From Coriobacteriaceae bacterium (GTDB lineage: Bacteria; Actinomycetota; Coriobacteriia; Coriobacteriales; Coriobacteriaceae), in NCBI GenBank assembly GCA_015062655.1, contig SUUG01000002.1, positions 1 to 64,000 on the forward strand: a stretch of DNA of 64,000 bases. Direction: 5' to 3'. Of this stretch, positions 25,189 through 33,711 are shown piece by piece. The notes under the pieces were generated by a model that was not told the DNA's origin, ran no database searches, and saw nothing but the letters and a program-made list of their open reading frames with translations. A program made the translations under genes and the position numbers. The first letter of the stretch is position 1; every line of letters begins with the position of its first letter.

Positions 25189-27003
25189 TCACACCGTCTT
25201 TCCTGTGCCAATTTTCCAGTTGATCGACTTCGTATAGCTGCTCCACATCTGCGCGTATTTTCCGTCCTTCTTCAGCAGCTCGTCATGGGTGCCGGATTCA
25301 ATCAGGCAGCTCTTTTCCATGACAAGTATCTGGTCAGCATTACGAATCGTGGACAGGCGATGGGCGATCATTACAACTGTTTTATTTTGGATCAGCTTTT
25401 CAAAGGCTTTTTGAATCAGGTACTCATTCTCCGGGTCACTGAACGCAGTAGCCTCGTCCAGAACGATGATGGGCGCGTCTTTTACGATAGCCCTTGCAAT
25501 GGCAATCCGCTGACGCTCACCACCGGAGAGATGGACGCCGGTACTGCCGATCACGGTCTGATAACCGTTTGGAAGCTGCTCAATAAAATCATGGCATCTT
25601 GCAGCCTTTGCCGCCGCAATCACCTGTTCTTCCGTTGCATCTGGATTTCCCATCCGGATGTTATCCAGGATGCCCTGTTTGAACAGGAACGTATCCTGAA
25701 ATACGAAGCTGACCTTATCCATCAGCGCATCCAGAGGAATATCCCGAATGTCAACGCCGCCGATCTGAATACTTCCGTCCGTCACATCATAAAACCGGGA
25801 GATTAGGCTTGCGATGGTGCTTTTACCGCCACCGGAGGGGCCGACAATGGCTGTCACCTTGCCCTGATCCGCAAAGAAAGAAACATGAGACAGGGCCTTG
25901 ACCTGGGAATCGGCTTCGTAGGAAAAGCTGACATCCCGGAAAGCAATCCCATAGTTTTCGATTGCTTGCGCCGTACTCTTTTCGGGCAGGGCCGGGATAC
26001 GCAGGATTTCATCCATACGCTCCACGCTGCCGTCAATCTGCGTAAAGGACTCAGAGATATACATGATCTTATTCAGGACACCGGAAATCGCATGGACAAT
26101 AATCAGGTAGAAAATAAATGTCAGCGAATACTCCCTGAAATCCGTAGTGTGCATCCCGATCAGAATGCCCACCGGAATCAAAAGCAGATAAATATTGTTG
26201 ATGATCGTGGTAAAAGCAGGCATACAGTTCTGCCAGCCCAATGCGTACTCCAACACAAAAGAGGTGTAGTCTGTAATGGATTTGCCCAACCGCTTAAAGG
26301 AGTCGGCGGTCTGATTAAATGCTTTGATCTCCGACATACCACGTACATATTCCACAGAAGCGCTGTTCATGTTCTCCTGGGCGGTCTGAAAACGGTGCAT
26401 CTTTTCCCTTGCTTCTCCGTTGAAGCCCGCAAACTGCACGATAAAGGCCAGAACAATACCGACCAGACAAACCACGCCATACCGCCAGTCAATCCCAAGA
26501 AGAATGATAACCAGAACAAGCGGCGCTACCAAAGAGGCCACAAAGTCCGGGAGCTGGTGAGCGATGAATTTCTCAACACTTTCAATGTTTTCATCCATGA
26601 TCTTTCGCATTTTGCCACTGCCCAAGGTCAGATGATACCCAAGGGGTATCTGCATGATGTGGTCGGCAAAGGCCACCTTCAATTCATAAAGCGTTCCAAA
26701 CGCTGCAATGTGGGAACACAACAGGGCAAAAAAGTAAAATACGATGTTCCCCAAAATACCAGCTAGGGCAAGCCAGCCCCAGGTTGAGATTGCGGAAACA
26801 TTCAAGAGCGACATATCCGGGTAAACAAACAGGATTTCCCGAATGATGTAGTAGATTGATAAGTACGGAACAAAAGAACAAATTGCTGCCAGTGCAGCCA
26901 GAAACCCTGATAGAAACAAAAGCCATTTATGACCCGAAGCCAGTTCCAGGCAGCGTGCCAGTCCGGTTTTCGCTTTTGGCTGCTTCTTGTTTTGCTGTGC
27001 CAT
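25189..27003 (-). CDS. ABC exporter-type ATPase/permease (intact half)
   Basis: 604 residues. An exporter membrane domain with about six helices (residues 20-310) is joined to an ATPase domain. Walker A GPSGGGKST, signature LSGGERQR, Walker B IIVLDEATA and the switch MIAHRLST are all intact. Paired genes of this kind next to an AraC regulator and ECF genes resemble the YbtPQ/IrtAB-like arrangement used for metal-chelate uptake; the cargo here is unknown. Base composition is visibly AT-richer than the flanking DNA, a sign of transfer from a Firmicutes-like donor. It is 2 bp downstream of the EcfA gene. Confidence 0.9.
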   Translation of the reverse strand: MAQQNKKQPKAKTGLARCLELASGHKWLLFLSGFLAALAAICSFVPYLSIYYIIREILFVYPDMSLLNVSAISTWGWLALAGILGNIVFYFFALLCSHIAAFGTLYELKVAFADHIMQIPLGYHLTLGSGKMRKIMDENIESVEKFIAHQLPDFVASLVAPLVLVIILLGIDWRYGVVCLVGIVLAFIVQFAGFNGEAREKMHRFQTAQENMNSASVEYVRGMSEIKAFNQTADSFKRLGKSITDYTSFVLEYALGWQNCMPAFTTIINNIYLLLIPVGILIGMHTTDFREYSLTFIFYLIIVHAISGVLNKIMYISESFTQIDGSVERMDEILRIPALPEKSTAQAIENYGIAFRDVSFSYEADSQVKALSHVSFFADQGKVTAIVGPSGGGKSTIASLISRFYDVTDGSIQIGGVDIRDIPLDALMDKVSFVFQDTFLFKQGILDNIRMGNPDATEEQVIAAAKAARCHDFIEQLPNGYQTVIGSTGVHLSGGERQRIAIARAIVKDAPIIVLDEATAFSDPENEYLIQKAFEKLIQNKTVVMIAHRLSTIRNADQILVMEKSCLIESGTHDELLKKDGKYAQMWSSYTKSINWKIGTGKTV

Positions 27004-27005
27004 TT

Positions 27006-28484
27006 CTAACCCTCCTTTTTGTCATATCCAATTTTGTCTAAGAGAAGCTCCGCGCCTCTGATTTGAAAATCATCGGTAATGCAGCCGTTCTCCAGGCGTA
27101 TTGCCCGCTCACAGCAGGCAAGCGCACACTCCGCGTCATGGGTAATGACGATAATGGTGCGCCCCATTTTCGCCAGCTTGCGGATCATCCGGCTGACATT
27201 CCGCATATTCGTGCCGTCCAGCCCACTTGTCGGTTCATCCAGTACGATAATCGGCGCTTCGTGCATTAGAGCCACGCCAAGAGCCAGCCGCTGCTTTTGC
27301 CCTCCTGACAGCGTAGAGGGATGCTGTTTGATGAATGGCGTCAGTTCCAGGGCCTCCAGGATTTCTTCCGCCGCTCGCTTCCGCTCCGGGTTGATTTCTG
27401 CGCCGGTAGTCAGTTCGTCCAGCAAATCCTCACCGAATAGCTGACTGTCTAAATCCTGGGGAATGTACCAGACCTTTCCCAAGCGGTCTTTGGGTCTGCA
27501 GTGCTTTCCGAATAAAACGACGTCGCCGGATTTCTCTTTCAAAAGCCCTGCCAAGATGCGCCCTATGGTGCTTTTGCCCGTCCCGTTTGGGCCGATCAGG
27601 GCTATCGCTTCTCCCTTATGGCATTGAAAGTCAATATCCTTAGATACAATCGTTTCACCGAAAGAGTGGTTCAGTTTTTTCACTTCCAGAACAACCTCAC
27701 TGGTTGCCGCAGACGGGATTTCCGTCTGCTCAATCTGATGCAGGTTAGGAGCGCGAAGCCCCAGCGCCTGGATTTCCTTATTAGTCAGAGCTTTCATTTG
27801 TTGTGCGGTAAATTCCCGCACAATTTTTCCTTTCTGCACACACAGGAAGCGGTCTGTCAGATCCATCAGATAATAAAGCCGGTGTTCCGCTATAATGATG
27901 GTCTTACCCTTCTTCTTCAAATCGTGAATGATATCTGCAAAGCGGTAGGTAGATGCAATATCCAGATTGGCAGACGGCTCATCCATGACATAGATTTCAG
28001 GATCAATCGCCTCTGCGGATGCAATCGCAACCTTCTGACGCATTCCATAGGACAGGCTGTGCAGGCTGTGATCCAAAATATCCTGAATCTTGATGTTCGC
28101 CGCTGCCCGGTGAACACGGTTCTGAATTTCCTCATGGGAATAACCGTAGTTCTCACAGCCAAAAGCAATCTCGCCTGCGACCTCATTGGCAAAAAACTGG
28201 CTCCTCGGGTCTTGAAATACATTTCCTGCGATTTTGCCGCGTTCCCAGGAAGGCATCTCTTTCAGCAGTTTTCCATCCACAAAAACCTCACCGCTTAATT
28301 CTCCCTCGTAAAAGTAGGGGATCAGGCCGTTAATTACTCTTGTCAAAGAGCTTTTCCCACTTCCCGATGGGCCGGTCATAACAATGACCTCCCCGGCGGC
28401 AATGTCTAATGAGATATGTTCCAGTTGATTTCCGTTTCCGCCATAGGAAAAGGTCAGGTCACGGATCATAATTTCTTTTCCCAT
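27006..28484 (-). CDS. Energy-coupling factor double ATPase (fused EcfA)
   Basis: 492 residues from ATG 28484, chosen because an AGGAG site precedes it. The in-frame opening to 28535 overlaps the EcfT gene. Two complete ABC ATPase domains are fused. The first (about 5-235) has Walker A GPSGSGKSSLT, and its signature reads HSLSYGMRQK with Y-G in place of the usual G-G. The second (about 275-480) has GPNGTGKSTIG, LSGGQKQRLAL and IIVLDEPTSGLD. Fused ATPases of this type drive ECF importers together with EcfT and an S-component, both encoded directly upstream. Low-GC composition as in its neighbours. Confidence 0.9.
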   Translation of the reverse strand: MGKEIMIRDLTFSYGGNGNQLEHISLDIAAGEVIVMTGPSGSGKSSLTRVINGLIPYFYEGELSGEVFVDGKLLKEMPSWERGKIAGNVFQDPRSQFFANEVAGEIAFGCENYGYSHEEIQNRVHRAAANIKIQDILDHSLHSLSYGMRQKVAIASAEAIDPEIYVMDEPSANLDIASTYRFADIIHDLKKKGKTIIIAEHRLYYLMDLTDRFLCVQKGKIVREFTAQQMKALTNKEIQALGLRAPNLHQIEQTEIPSAATSEVVLEVKKLNHSFGETIVSKDIDFQCHKGEAIALIGPNGTGKSTIGRILAGLLKEKSGDVVLFGKHCRPKDRLGKVWYIPQDLDSQLFGEDLLDELTTGAEINPERKRAAEEILEALELTPFIKQHPSTLSGGQKQRLALGVALMHEAPIIVLDEPTSGLDGTNMRNVSRMIRKLAKMGRTIIVITHDAECALACCERAIRLENGCITDDFQIRGAELLLDKIGYDKKEG

Positions 28485-28494
28485 TCCATTTCTC

Positions 28495-29193
28495 CTATAA
28501 AAGACAGCAGCAAACGGCAGCTCCCACGCTGACAAAAATCAAAACGCAATCCAGCGCAGCGATCCGGCTGACATAGTAGCTTTCTTTCTTGTAGGGGCTT
28601 TCAATGCCCCTGACTGTGGCAGAAGCTGCTAACTCGTCCGCGATCTTTAAGGAGCGGAACACCATCGGAACAATGGCGTATTCCAATGTGTCCATTGGAT
28701 GCCTCAAAACATTGCCGACCGATTTTAAGAAGCCACGAGTTTTCATGGCTTCCCTGACTTCTCCAAATTCATGCAGCACAGTCGGCGCAAAGCGGAGCAT
28801 GACGATCAATACAAGCATGATATGGGTAGAAATCGGCAGTCTTCTCAAGCTGGCCGTTAATTTGCCAGAGGGGATTTTAGCCAGAAGATAGGCAGGCATA
28901 GCCGGAAGCAAAAGTTTGTAAACCATGCTGAGCAACAGCGGAGATGGGACACTGATTTGATATTTCATTTCAATCAGTAGCCATACAAGTGCAACCATAT
29001 AAATTGAAAAGCACCCAATCGCTTGACGAAACAAACTAAACCAGCACAGGATCAAACAAATCCAAAGGGTAAAAAAACCATGTCCCAAAAAACTTGTTGT
29101 AAGGAAAGTAACAAGACAAGCGCACAGCGTCAGGAAAAGAACTGTGCGCCCATCAATTCGATCAATCCGTCTGCTTTTTGATACGGCCATCAT
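28495..29193 (-). CDS. Energy-coupling factor transmembrane protein EcfT
   Basis: 232 residues; ATG at 29193 or 29190. Four to five hydrophobic helices are followed by the coupling segment ending ASATVRGIE (about 195-203), a form of the A-x-x-x-R-G motif through which EcfT touches the two ATPase domains. It lies 26 bp downstream of the S-component and 10 bp upstream of the ATPase gene, the standard gene order of a dedicated ECF importer. Confidence 0.88.
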   Translation of the reverse strand: MMAVSKSRRIDRIDGRTVLFLTLCACLVTFLTTSFLGHGFFTLWICLILCWFSLFRQAIGCFSIYMVALVWLLIEMKYQISVPSPLLLSMVYKLLLPAMPAYLLAKIPSGKLTASLRRLPISTHIMLVLIVMLRFAPTVLHEFGEVREAMKTRGFLKSVGNVLRHPMDTLEYAIVPMVFRSLKIADELAASATVRGIESPYKKESYYVSRIAALDCVLIFVSVGAAVCCCLL

Positions 29194-29219
29194 CCTACAA
29201 TGCCCGCCTTTTGGAAATG

Positions 29220-29801
29220 CTATCTGAGCAGACGCTGGCCAAACAACGTGCCGAGGATTGCAAGAACCGCAGTAATAACAACGCCCAAAAGCATCAGAGC
29301 TGGAGAGGTTATCATAGAGAGCTGCATACTTAAAGTGTTGGCATCAAAACCACTGTTTGCAGCCATTGCCTGATAACTGTCCCAGGACCACCACAAGGGT
29401 ACGGCACAACCTACAAAATTACCGATTGAGTTGACCATCCAGCCAATTCGGTTACGAACCGCACTTTGGTATGTATTCTTACCAACCATGCACAGTTCGG
29501 CAATGAGAGCTACAATCAAAAAATAGGGAATCAAGAACATATAACCCATAGCTCCTTGAATCACCCCATAAACCGCAGCCCATGCAAACAACAGTCCGTG
29601 TTTGTTGACGCGGTTTGCTGCAACCAGATAAAAGATTGCGCCGATAAATGCATCAATTCCGGCAGAGCCGTACAAATATACTACCGGAAAAGGCAATGTA
29701 ACCATACCAATTATCATTGCAATAGCAAAATTGATGACCATCATTGCGGCAATCGTCATAATATCGCGAATGTCAAACTTTTTCCTCACCGTTTGTTCCA
29801 C
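29220..29801 (-). CDS. ECF transporter S-component, MptD/Trep_Strep type
   Basis: 193 residues with GTG start and AAGGAG 9 nt upstream. About six membrane helices; the N-terminal stretch (FDIRDIMTIAAMMVINFAIA ... PFPVVYLYGSAGIDAF) is typical of the MptD family of putative ECF substrate-binding proteins. The substrate of this family is not established. It forms one unit with EcfT, EcfA and the ABC exporter pair downstream and is probably controlled by the AraC protein upstream. Confidence 0.85.
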   Translation of the reverse strand: MEQTVRKKFDIRDIMTIAAMMVINFAIAMIIGMVTLPFPVVYLYGSAGIDAFIGAIFYLVAANRVNKHGLLFAWAAVYGVIQGAMGYMFLIPYFLIVALIAELCMVGKNTYQSAVRNRIGWMVNSIGNFVGCAVPLWWSWDSYQAMAANSGFDANTLSMQLSMITSPALMLLGVVITAVLAILGTLFGQRLLR

Positions 29802-29821
29802 CTTTGAAACCTCCTTAAAAT

Positions 29822-29865
29822 AGAATGACAGCGCAGTTAGCGATGGCTAACTGCGCTGTCATTCT
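29822..29865 (-). terminator. Perfect 20-bp hairpin ahead of the ECF operon
   Basis: 29822-29841 is the exact reverse complement of 29846-29865, with a 4-nt loop. It sits in the 132-bp gap between araC and the S-component, and its 3' side (minus strand) ends 5 nt before the Shine-Dalgarno of the S gene. A weak T run (ATTTT) follows in that direction. It can terminate the araC transcript or act as an attenuator of the ECF operon. Confidence 0.8.
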
Positions 29866-29933
29866 TCACCGGTTTGCAGTCTCTAACTACTCCAAAGGGA
29901 AAAGTAAATCAAGGAAACAGCCCAAAAGTTAAA

Positions 29934-30884
29934 TCACTTTTTTGCTTTACGGTAATCCTTTGGAAGCACTCCAAACACTTCTCGAAAGGCTCGCGCAAAT
30001 TTACTAATATTAGAATATCCAAGTTCACCGGCTATTTGCGTGATTGATCGATCTGTTTCCTGCAAATAAATAGCAGCAAGATTCATTTTATACTTTTTGA
30101 TATGTGCATAGGGCGTATCGCCATAAATCTGTTTAAAAATAGCTTGAAATGTGACCTTGCTCATTGGCTCCCTTCGCAAAAGTTTTTCTATGGGTATTTT
30201 TTTGTCGAGGTTTTCTATGAGCTGTTGGCGGATGCGTTTGACGATTTCAATTTGTTCTTTGGCATAATATGTTGCCTCATACTGATCTTCAATCCGCAGC
30301 TGTTTGATATAGTAAAATAGTTCCAATAATTTGATCCGGAAGTAATTTCTCCCTTCAATACCTTTTGCCGCGTACAATTCATCGAAGATATGTAAAAGAG
30401 GCTGAGGCGTTCGACATAATAACCACTTTTTTTCTAATTCCAGTTCTCGCCCCAGATTTAGAACATCGATGTTGTAGTACGAAAAAATCTGTTGCGTTTC
30501 CGCATCGACAGAATCCTTATCAATCACACAGCTTAGTCCCACGCTATATCCAAAGGGAAAAGAATAGGTCGCAGGCATATTAGCAAGAGCATTGATACAT
30601 AATTCTCCTTCTTTCATATGAAACACCTTACTATTCCTCAGTTCAAATTCAACGCGCCCCTTTTGGTAATGACGAATTTCAATGATATTTTTATTTGGAA
30701 TGGGTTCACGGAAGGTGTCTGTACAATTAAAGTCCATAAAGATCAAATCAATACCAAGGAACAGCGCATAATCATATAGAACCCCTATTCCATTGCACTT
30801 GTATTCAACTTTCGTGTAATCATTGCACACCTCAGCGAATGTCGCACCTTCACCATACCATTCTAAGCCATGATGTTGGATCAT
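29934..30884 (-). CDS. AraC-family transcriptional regulator
   Basis: 316 residues, ATG after AAGGAGGG. The N-terminal two thirds form a ligand-sensing domain of the kind found with iron/chelate uptake genes. The C-terminal 100 residues carry two helix-turn-helix units (EKLLRREPMSKVTFQAIFKQ and QIAGELGYSNISKFARAFRE) and end FGVLPKDYRK. It lies first in the minus-strand cluster and probably activates the ECF/ABC genes. AT-rich composition groups it with them as a single acquired block. Confidence 0.9.
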   Translation of the reverse strand: MIQHHGLEWYGEGATFAEVCNDYTKVEYKCNGIGVLYDYALFLGIDLIFMDFNCTDTFREPIPNKNIIEIRHYQKGRVEFELRNSKVFHMKEGELCINALANMPATYSFPFGYSVGLSCVIDKDSVDAETQQIFSYYNIDVLNLGRELELEKKWLLCRTPQPLLHIFDELYAAKGIEGRNYFRIKLLELFYYIKQLRIEDQYEATYYAKEQIEIVKRIRQQLIENLDKKIPIEKLLRREPMSKVTFQAIFKQIYGDTPYAHIKKYKMNLAAIYLQETDRSITQIAGELGYSNISKFARAFREVFGVLPKDYRKAKK

Positions 30885-30903
30885 CAGAATAGCCCTCCTT
30901 TTG

Positions 30904-30919
30904 GTTAGATGCCTCTAAC
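30904..30919. promoter_or_regulatory. Dyad upstream of araC, possible autoregulatory site
   Basis: GTTAGA-TGCC-TCTAAC is a perfect 6-bp dyad just upstream of the araC Shine-Dalgarno. Its place suggests an operator for araC, but no second copy was found to support it. Confidence 0.35.
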
Positions 30920-31281
30920 TCTAATATGCCATTTGAAGGAGGCAGTCAAGATAAAGCCAAAGTAAGACTTGCAGATGACAGTATTGGTAGAGGAAGCGAA
31001 GGCGCTTTGTCCGTTGCTGCACGGGCAAATGAACCCAAAGCAAGGCGGTTTGTGACCACATCGCCGTTTTAGTTTGGCGCCAGCCCGCCGTCGAGCCAAA
31101 AACAGGGCTCGCGGATGCCGTTTTGGCGCCCCGGCCCGGTGCCCCGATCCGGCTCTCCGGCCCGGCGCATCCGCTTCCGGCCCCAGCGCAGCCGAAGCCT
31201 CGGCGGTTTCCACCAACGAGAAGAGCGGAGCCACGGCACACGCAGCATCTGCCCAGACTACTCCCGCCAATTCCGCCGTCC
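30920..31281. other. Junction between low-GC block and high-GC chromosome
   Basis: No credible gene. Up to about 31065 the DNA is AT-richer and like the araC side; from about 31080 it becomes strongly GC-rich. The change of composition marks the outer edge of the acquired block. No repeat or target duplication could be identified at the edge. Confidence 0.5.
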
Positions 31282-31309
31282 TTGACATCGTCCGAAATCA
31301 GACTATAGT
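31282..31309 (+). promoter_or_regulatory. Canonical promoter with dyad for the MarR-ABC operon
   Basis: TTGACA at 31282-31287 and TATAGT at 31304-31309 have a 16-bp spacer, 90 bp before the MarR start. The -10 is part of the perfect 10-bp palindrome GACTATAGTC (31301-31310), a good position for repression by the MarR protein it drives. Confidence 0.75.
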
Positions 31310-31399
31310 CGAAACGCCCGAATTCAGACAGTCAATCCTAATGCGGACGAGGCCGGCCGCCGCGCGCCATCGGCACCGCCGCTCGCGGAAGGGAGCCAC

Positions 31400-31858
31400 A
31401 TGGGCGCAGCCGCGCACACCGTGAAGGAGATCGACCAGCTCTACAGCGCCACCGACAAGGTCTACGGCCAGTTCGCCTCGAGCTGCGGCCTCTCGAACTG
31501 CGCGTACTGGATGATCTACGACCTCGTGAGCGCCGACGGCGACCTGCCGCTCACCGAGCTGAGCGCCGCCTGGGGCTACAGCAAGCAGACCATCAACTCG
31601 GCGCTCAAGTCGCTTGAGTCCCAGGAGCTGGTCACGCTCGCCTTTTGCGAGGGGAGCCGCCGAAACAAGCGGGCGGTCCTCACCGCGAAAGGAGCGCGCT
31701 TCGCCGAGGCGAACATTGAGCCGGCCATCGCCGCCGAGCGCCGCGCGCTGCTCTCGCTGGATCCCGGGGACCGGGCAGACCTCGTCCGCACGCTGCGGCG
31801 GTACACGGCGGCGCTCGAGCGCGAGTTCTCGAAGATGACAGGAGGGGAGGAATCATGA
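31400..31858 (+). CDS. MarR-family regulator
   Basis: 152 residues, ATG preceded by GAAGGGAG. The winged-helix region is clear: LPLTELSAAWGYSKQTINSALKSLESQELV (about 52-81) is the recognition part, followed by a wing with NKRAVLTAKG. The stop overlaps the first ABC gene (ATGA), so this is one operon: MarR plus two ABC exporter halves. By analogy with such operons it should repress its own promoter and respond to a toxic ligand. Confidence 0.9.
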   Translation: MGAAAHTVKEIDQLYSATDKVYGQFASSCGLSNCAYWMIYDLVSADGDLPLTELSAAWGYSKQTINSALKSLESQELVTLAFCEGSRRNKRAVLTAKGARFAEANIEPAIAAERRALLSLDPGDRADLVRTLRRYTAALEREFSKMTGGEES

Positions 31859-33711
31859 CCGATCAAGCCATCGGCCAGCAGGCCACGGCCGGCCAGCAGG
31901 CGACCGAGGACGCGAGCTACCGCCTCGGCGCCTCGCTGCGTCTCCTTGCGCGCTTCATGCGACCCTATCGCGGCCTCGTCGCGGCGACCCTCGCCGCCCT
32001 CGTCTTCGATATGGGCGGCATGCTCTTCGTGCCCACCGAGCTCTCGGCGATGATCAACACGGCGCTCACCAGCCAGGGGAGTCCGGACGCCGTGCTCGCC
32101 CACGGCGGCGCGATGCTCGTGGCCGCGCTCGTGGGCTCGGGCGGAGCCATCACGGCGAACTTCCTCGCCGCACGCCTCGCCGCTAACGTGGGGCGCGACA
32201 TCCGCCTTGCCGTCTACGAGGCCTCGCTCGCATTCTCGGGCTCCGATTTCGAGCGCTTCGGCACGGGCTCGATGATCACCCGCACGCTCTCCGACGCCAA
32301 CGTCATCCAGCAGACGCTCCTCATGGCGATCACCATGATCCTGCCCGTGCCCATCATGACCGCGATCTCCGTCGTCCTCGCGTTCAGCATCGATGCGGTC
32401 ATGGGGTGGCTCCTGCTCGCCATCACCGCTGCGGTGATCGTCATCACGGCGGTCGCGGTGCGCGTGTCGGCGCCCATCTTCACGCGGCTCCAGGGGTTCA
32501 TCGACCGCATGAACGTGCGCCTGCGCGAGGCGATCACCGGCGTGCGCGTCATCCGCGCCTTCGGCAAGGAGGCCGATTCCCGCGAGCGCCTCGACGCCAC
32601 GTTCTCCGAGTACGCGAAGAACGCCATCCGCGTGAACCTGCTGTTCTCAACCGCCGACTCAATGACGTTCTTCCTGATGAACGCCGTCGAGGTGCTGGTC
32701 ATCTGGCTCGGCGCGAACCGCGTGGGGGCGCATGCCATGCAGATCGGCTCCATCACGGCGCTCATCGAATACGCCCTGCTCATCATGTTCTTCATGATGA
32801 TGGCGCAGTTCGCGTTGCTCTCGGTGCCGCGCGCCATCGCCTGCCTGGAGCGCGCCCGCCAGGTGCTCGACGCGACGCCCGAGATCGCGGACCCCGCGCG
32901 GCCGACGCGGCTTGAGGCGGCCGCGGGCGGCGGGCCCGACGGCGGGTCGGTGGCCGGCAGGGCCTCCGCTCCGGTCATGGCCTTCGACCACGCGAGCTTT
33001 CGATTCCACGACGCGAGCGAGGACACCCTGCACGACCTCAGCTTCTCCCTGCGCCGCGGAGAGGTGACGGCGATCATCGGCAGCACCGGGTCCGGCAAGT
33101 CCACGATCGCGCGGATGCTGCTGCGCTTCCATGACGTCACGGAGGGGCGCCTGCTCTTCGAGGGCGTTGACGTGCGCGACCTCACCCAGGACGACCTGCG
33201 GCGCCGTATCGCGTACGTGCCGCAGAAGGCCTGGCTCTTCTCGGGCACCGTGGGCGAGAACCTGCGCCACGGGGACGCCGACGCCTCCGACGAGGACCTC
33301 TGGCACGCGATCGACACGGCGCAGGCCGGGTTCGTGCGCGAGCTGCCCGACGGGCTTCAGACGCGCGTTGCCCAGGGCGGCACGAACTTCTCGGGCGGAC
33401 AGCGCCAGCGCCTGGCCATCGCCCGCGCCCTCGTGCGCCGGGCGGACCTCTACGTGTTCGACGACTCGTTCTCGGCGCTCGATTACAAGACCGACGCGGC
33501 CCTGCGTCGCGCGCTCGCGCCCGCGCTCACGGACGCCGCGACGCTGATCATCGCCCAGCGGGTGAGCACGATCCGCGACGCGGACCAGATCGTCGTGCTG
33601 AAAGACGGGGCGCTTGTGGGGCTGGGCCGTCACGAGGAGCTGCTCGAGAGCTGCCCCACCTATCGGGATATCGCCGAATCGCAGGAGCGGAAGGAGGAGA
33701 GCCATGGCTGA
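31855..33711 (+). CDS. ABC exporter half with degenerate ATP site
   Basis: 618 residues. Six-helix exporter membrane domain (about 35-330), a Gly/Ala-rich linker and an ATPase domain with Walker A GSTGSGKST, signature FSGGQRQRL and Walker B LYVFDDSFSALD. The catalytic glutamate after Walker B is replaced by aspartate, as in the degenerate subunit of heterodimeric drug exporters such as BmrC or TM287. The partner in the next gene has a normal glutamate. The two genes overlap by 8 bp. Likely substrate: drugs or host-derived antimicrobials; not predictable from sequence. Confidence 0.92.
   Translation: MTDQAIGQQATAGQQATEDASYRLGASLRLLARFMRPYRGLVAATLAALVFDMGGMLFVPTELSAMINTALTSQGSPDAVLAHGGAMLVAALVGSGGAITANFLAARLAANVGRDIRLAVYEASLAFSGSDFERFGTGSMITRTLSDANVIQQTLLMAITMILPVPIMTAISVVLAFSIDAVMGWLLLAITAAVIVITAVAVRVSAPIFTRLQGFIDRMNVRLREAITGVRVIRAFGKEADSRERLDATFSEYAKNAIRVNLLFSTADSMTFFLMNAVEVLVIWLGANRVGAHAMQIGSITALIEYALLIMFFMMMAQFALLSVPRAIACLERARQVLDATPEIADPARPTRLEAAAGGGPDGGSVAGRASAPVMAFDHASFRFHDASEDTLHDLSFSLRRGEVTAIIGSTGSGKSTIARMLLRFHDVTEGRLLFEGVDVRDLTQDDLRRRIAYVPQKAWLFSGTVGENLRHGDADASDEDLWHAIDTAQAGFVRELPDGLQTRVAQGGTNFSGGQRQRLAIARALVRRADLYVFDDSFSALDYKTDAALRRALAPALTDAATLIIAQRVSTIRDADQIVVLKDGALVGLGRHEELLESCPTYRDIAESQERKEESHG

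Noticed and set aside
30905..31288. 127-codon minus-strand frame at the low/high GC junction
   Set aside because: Crosses the composition boundary, has no recognisable fold and no ribosome site.
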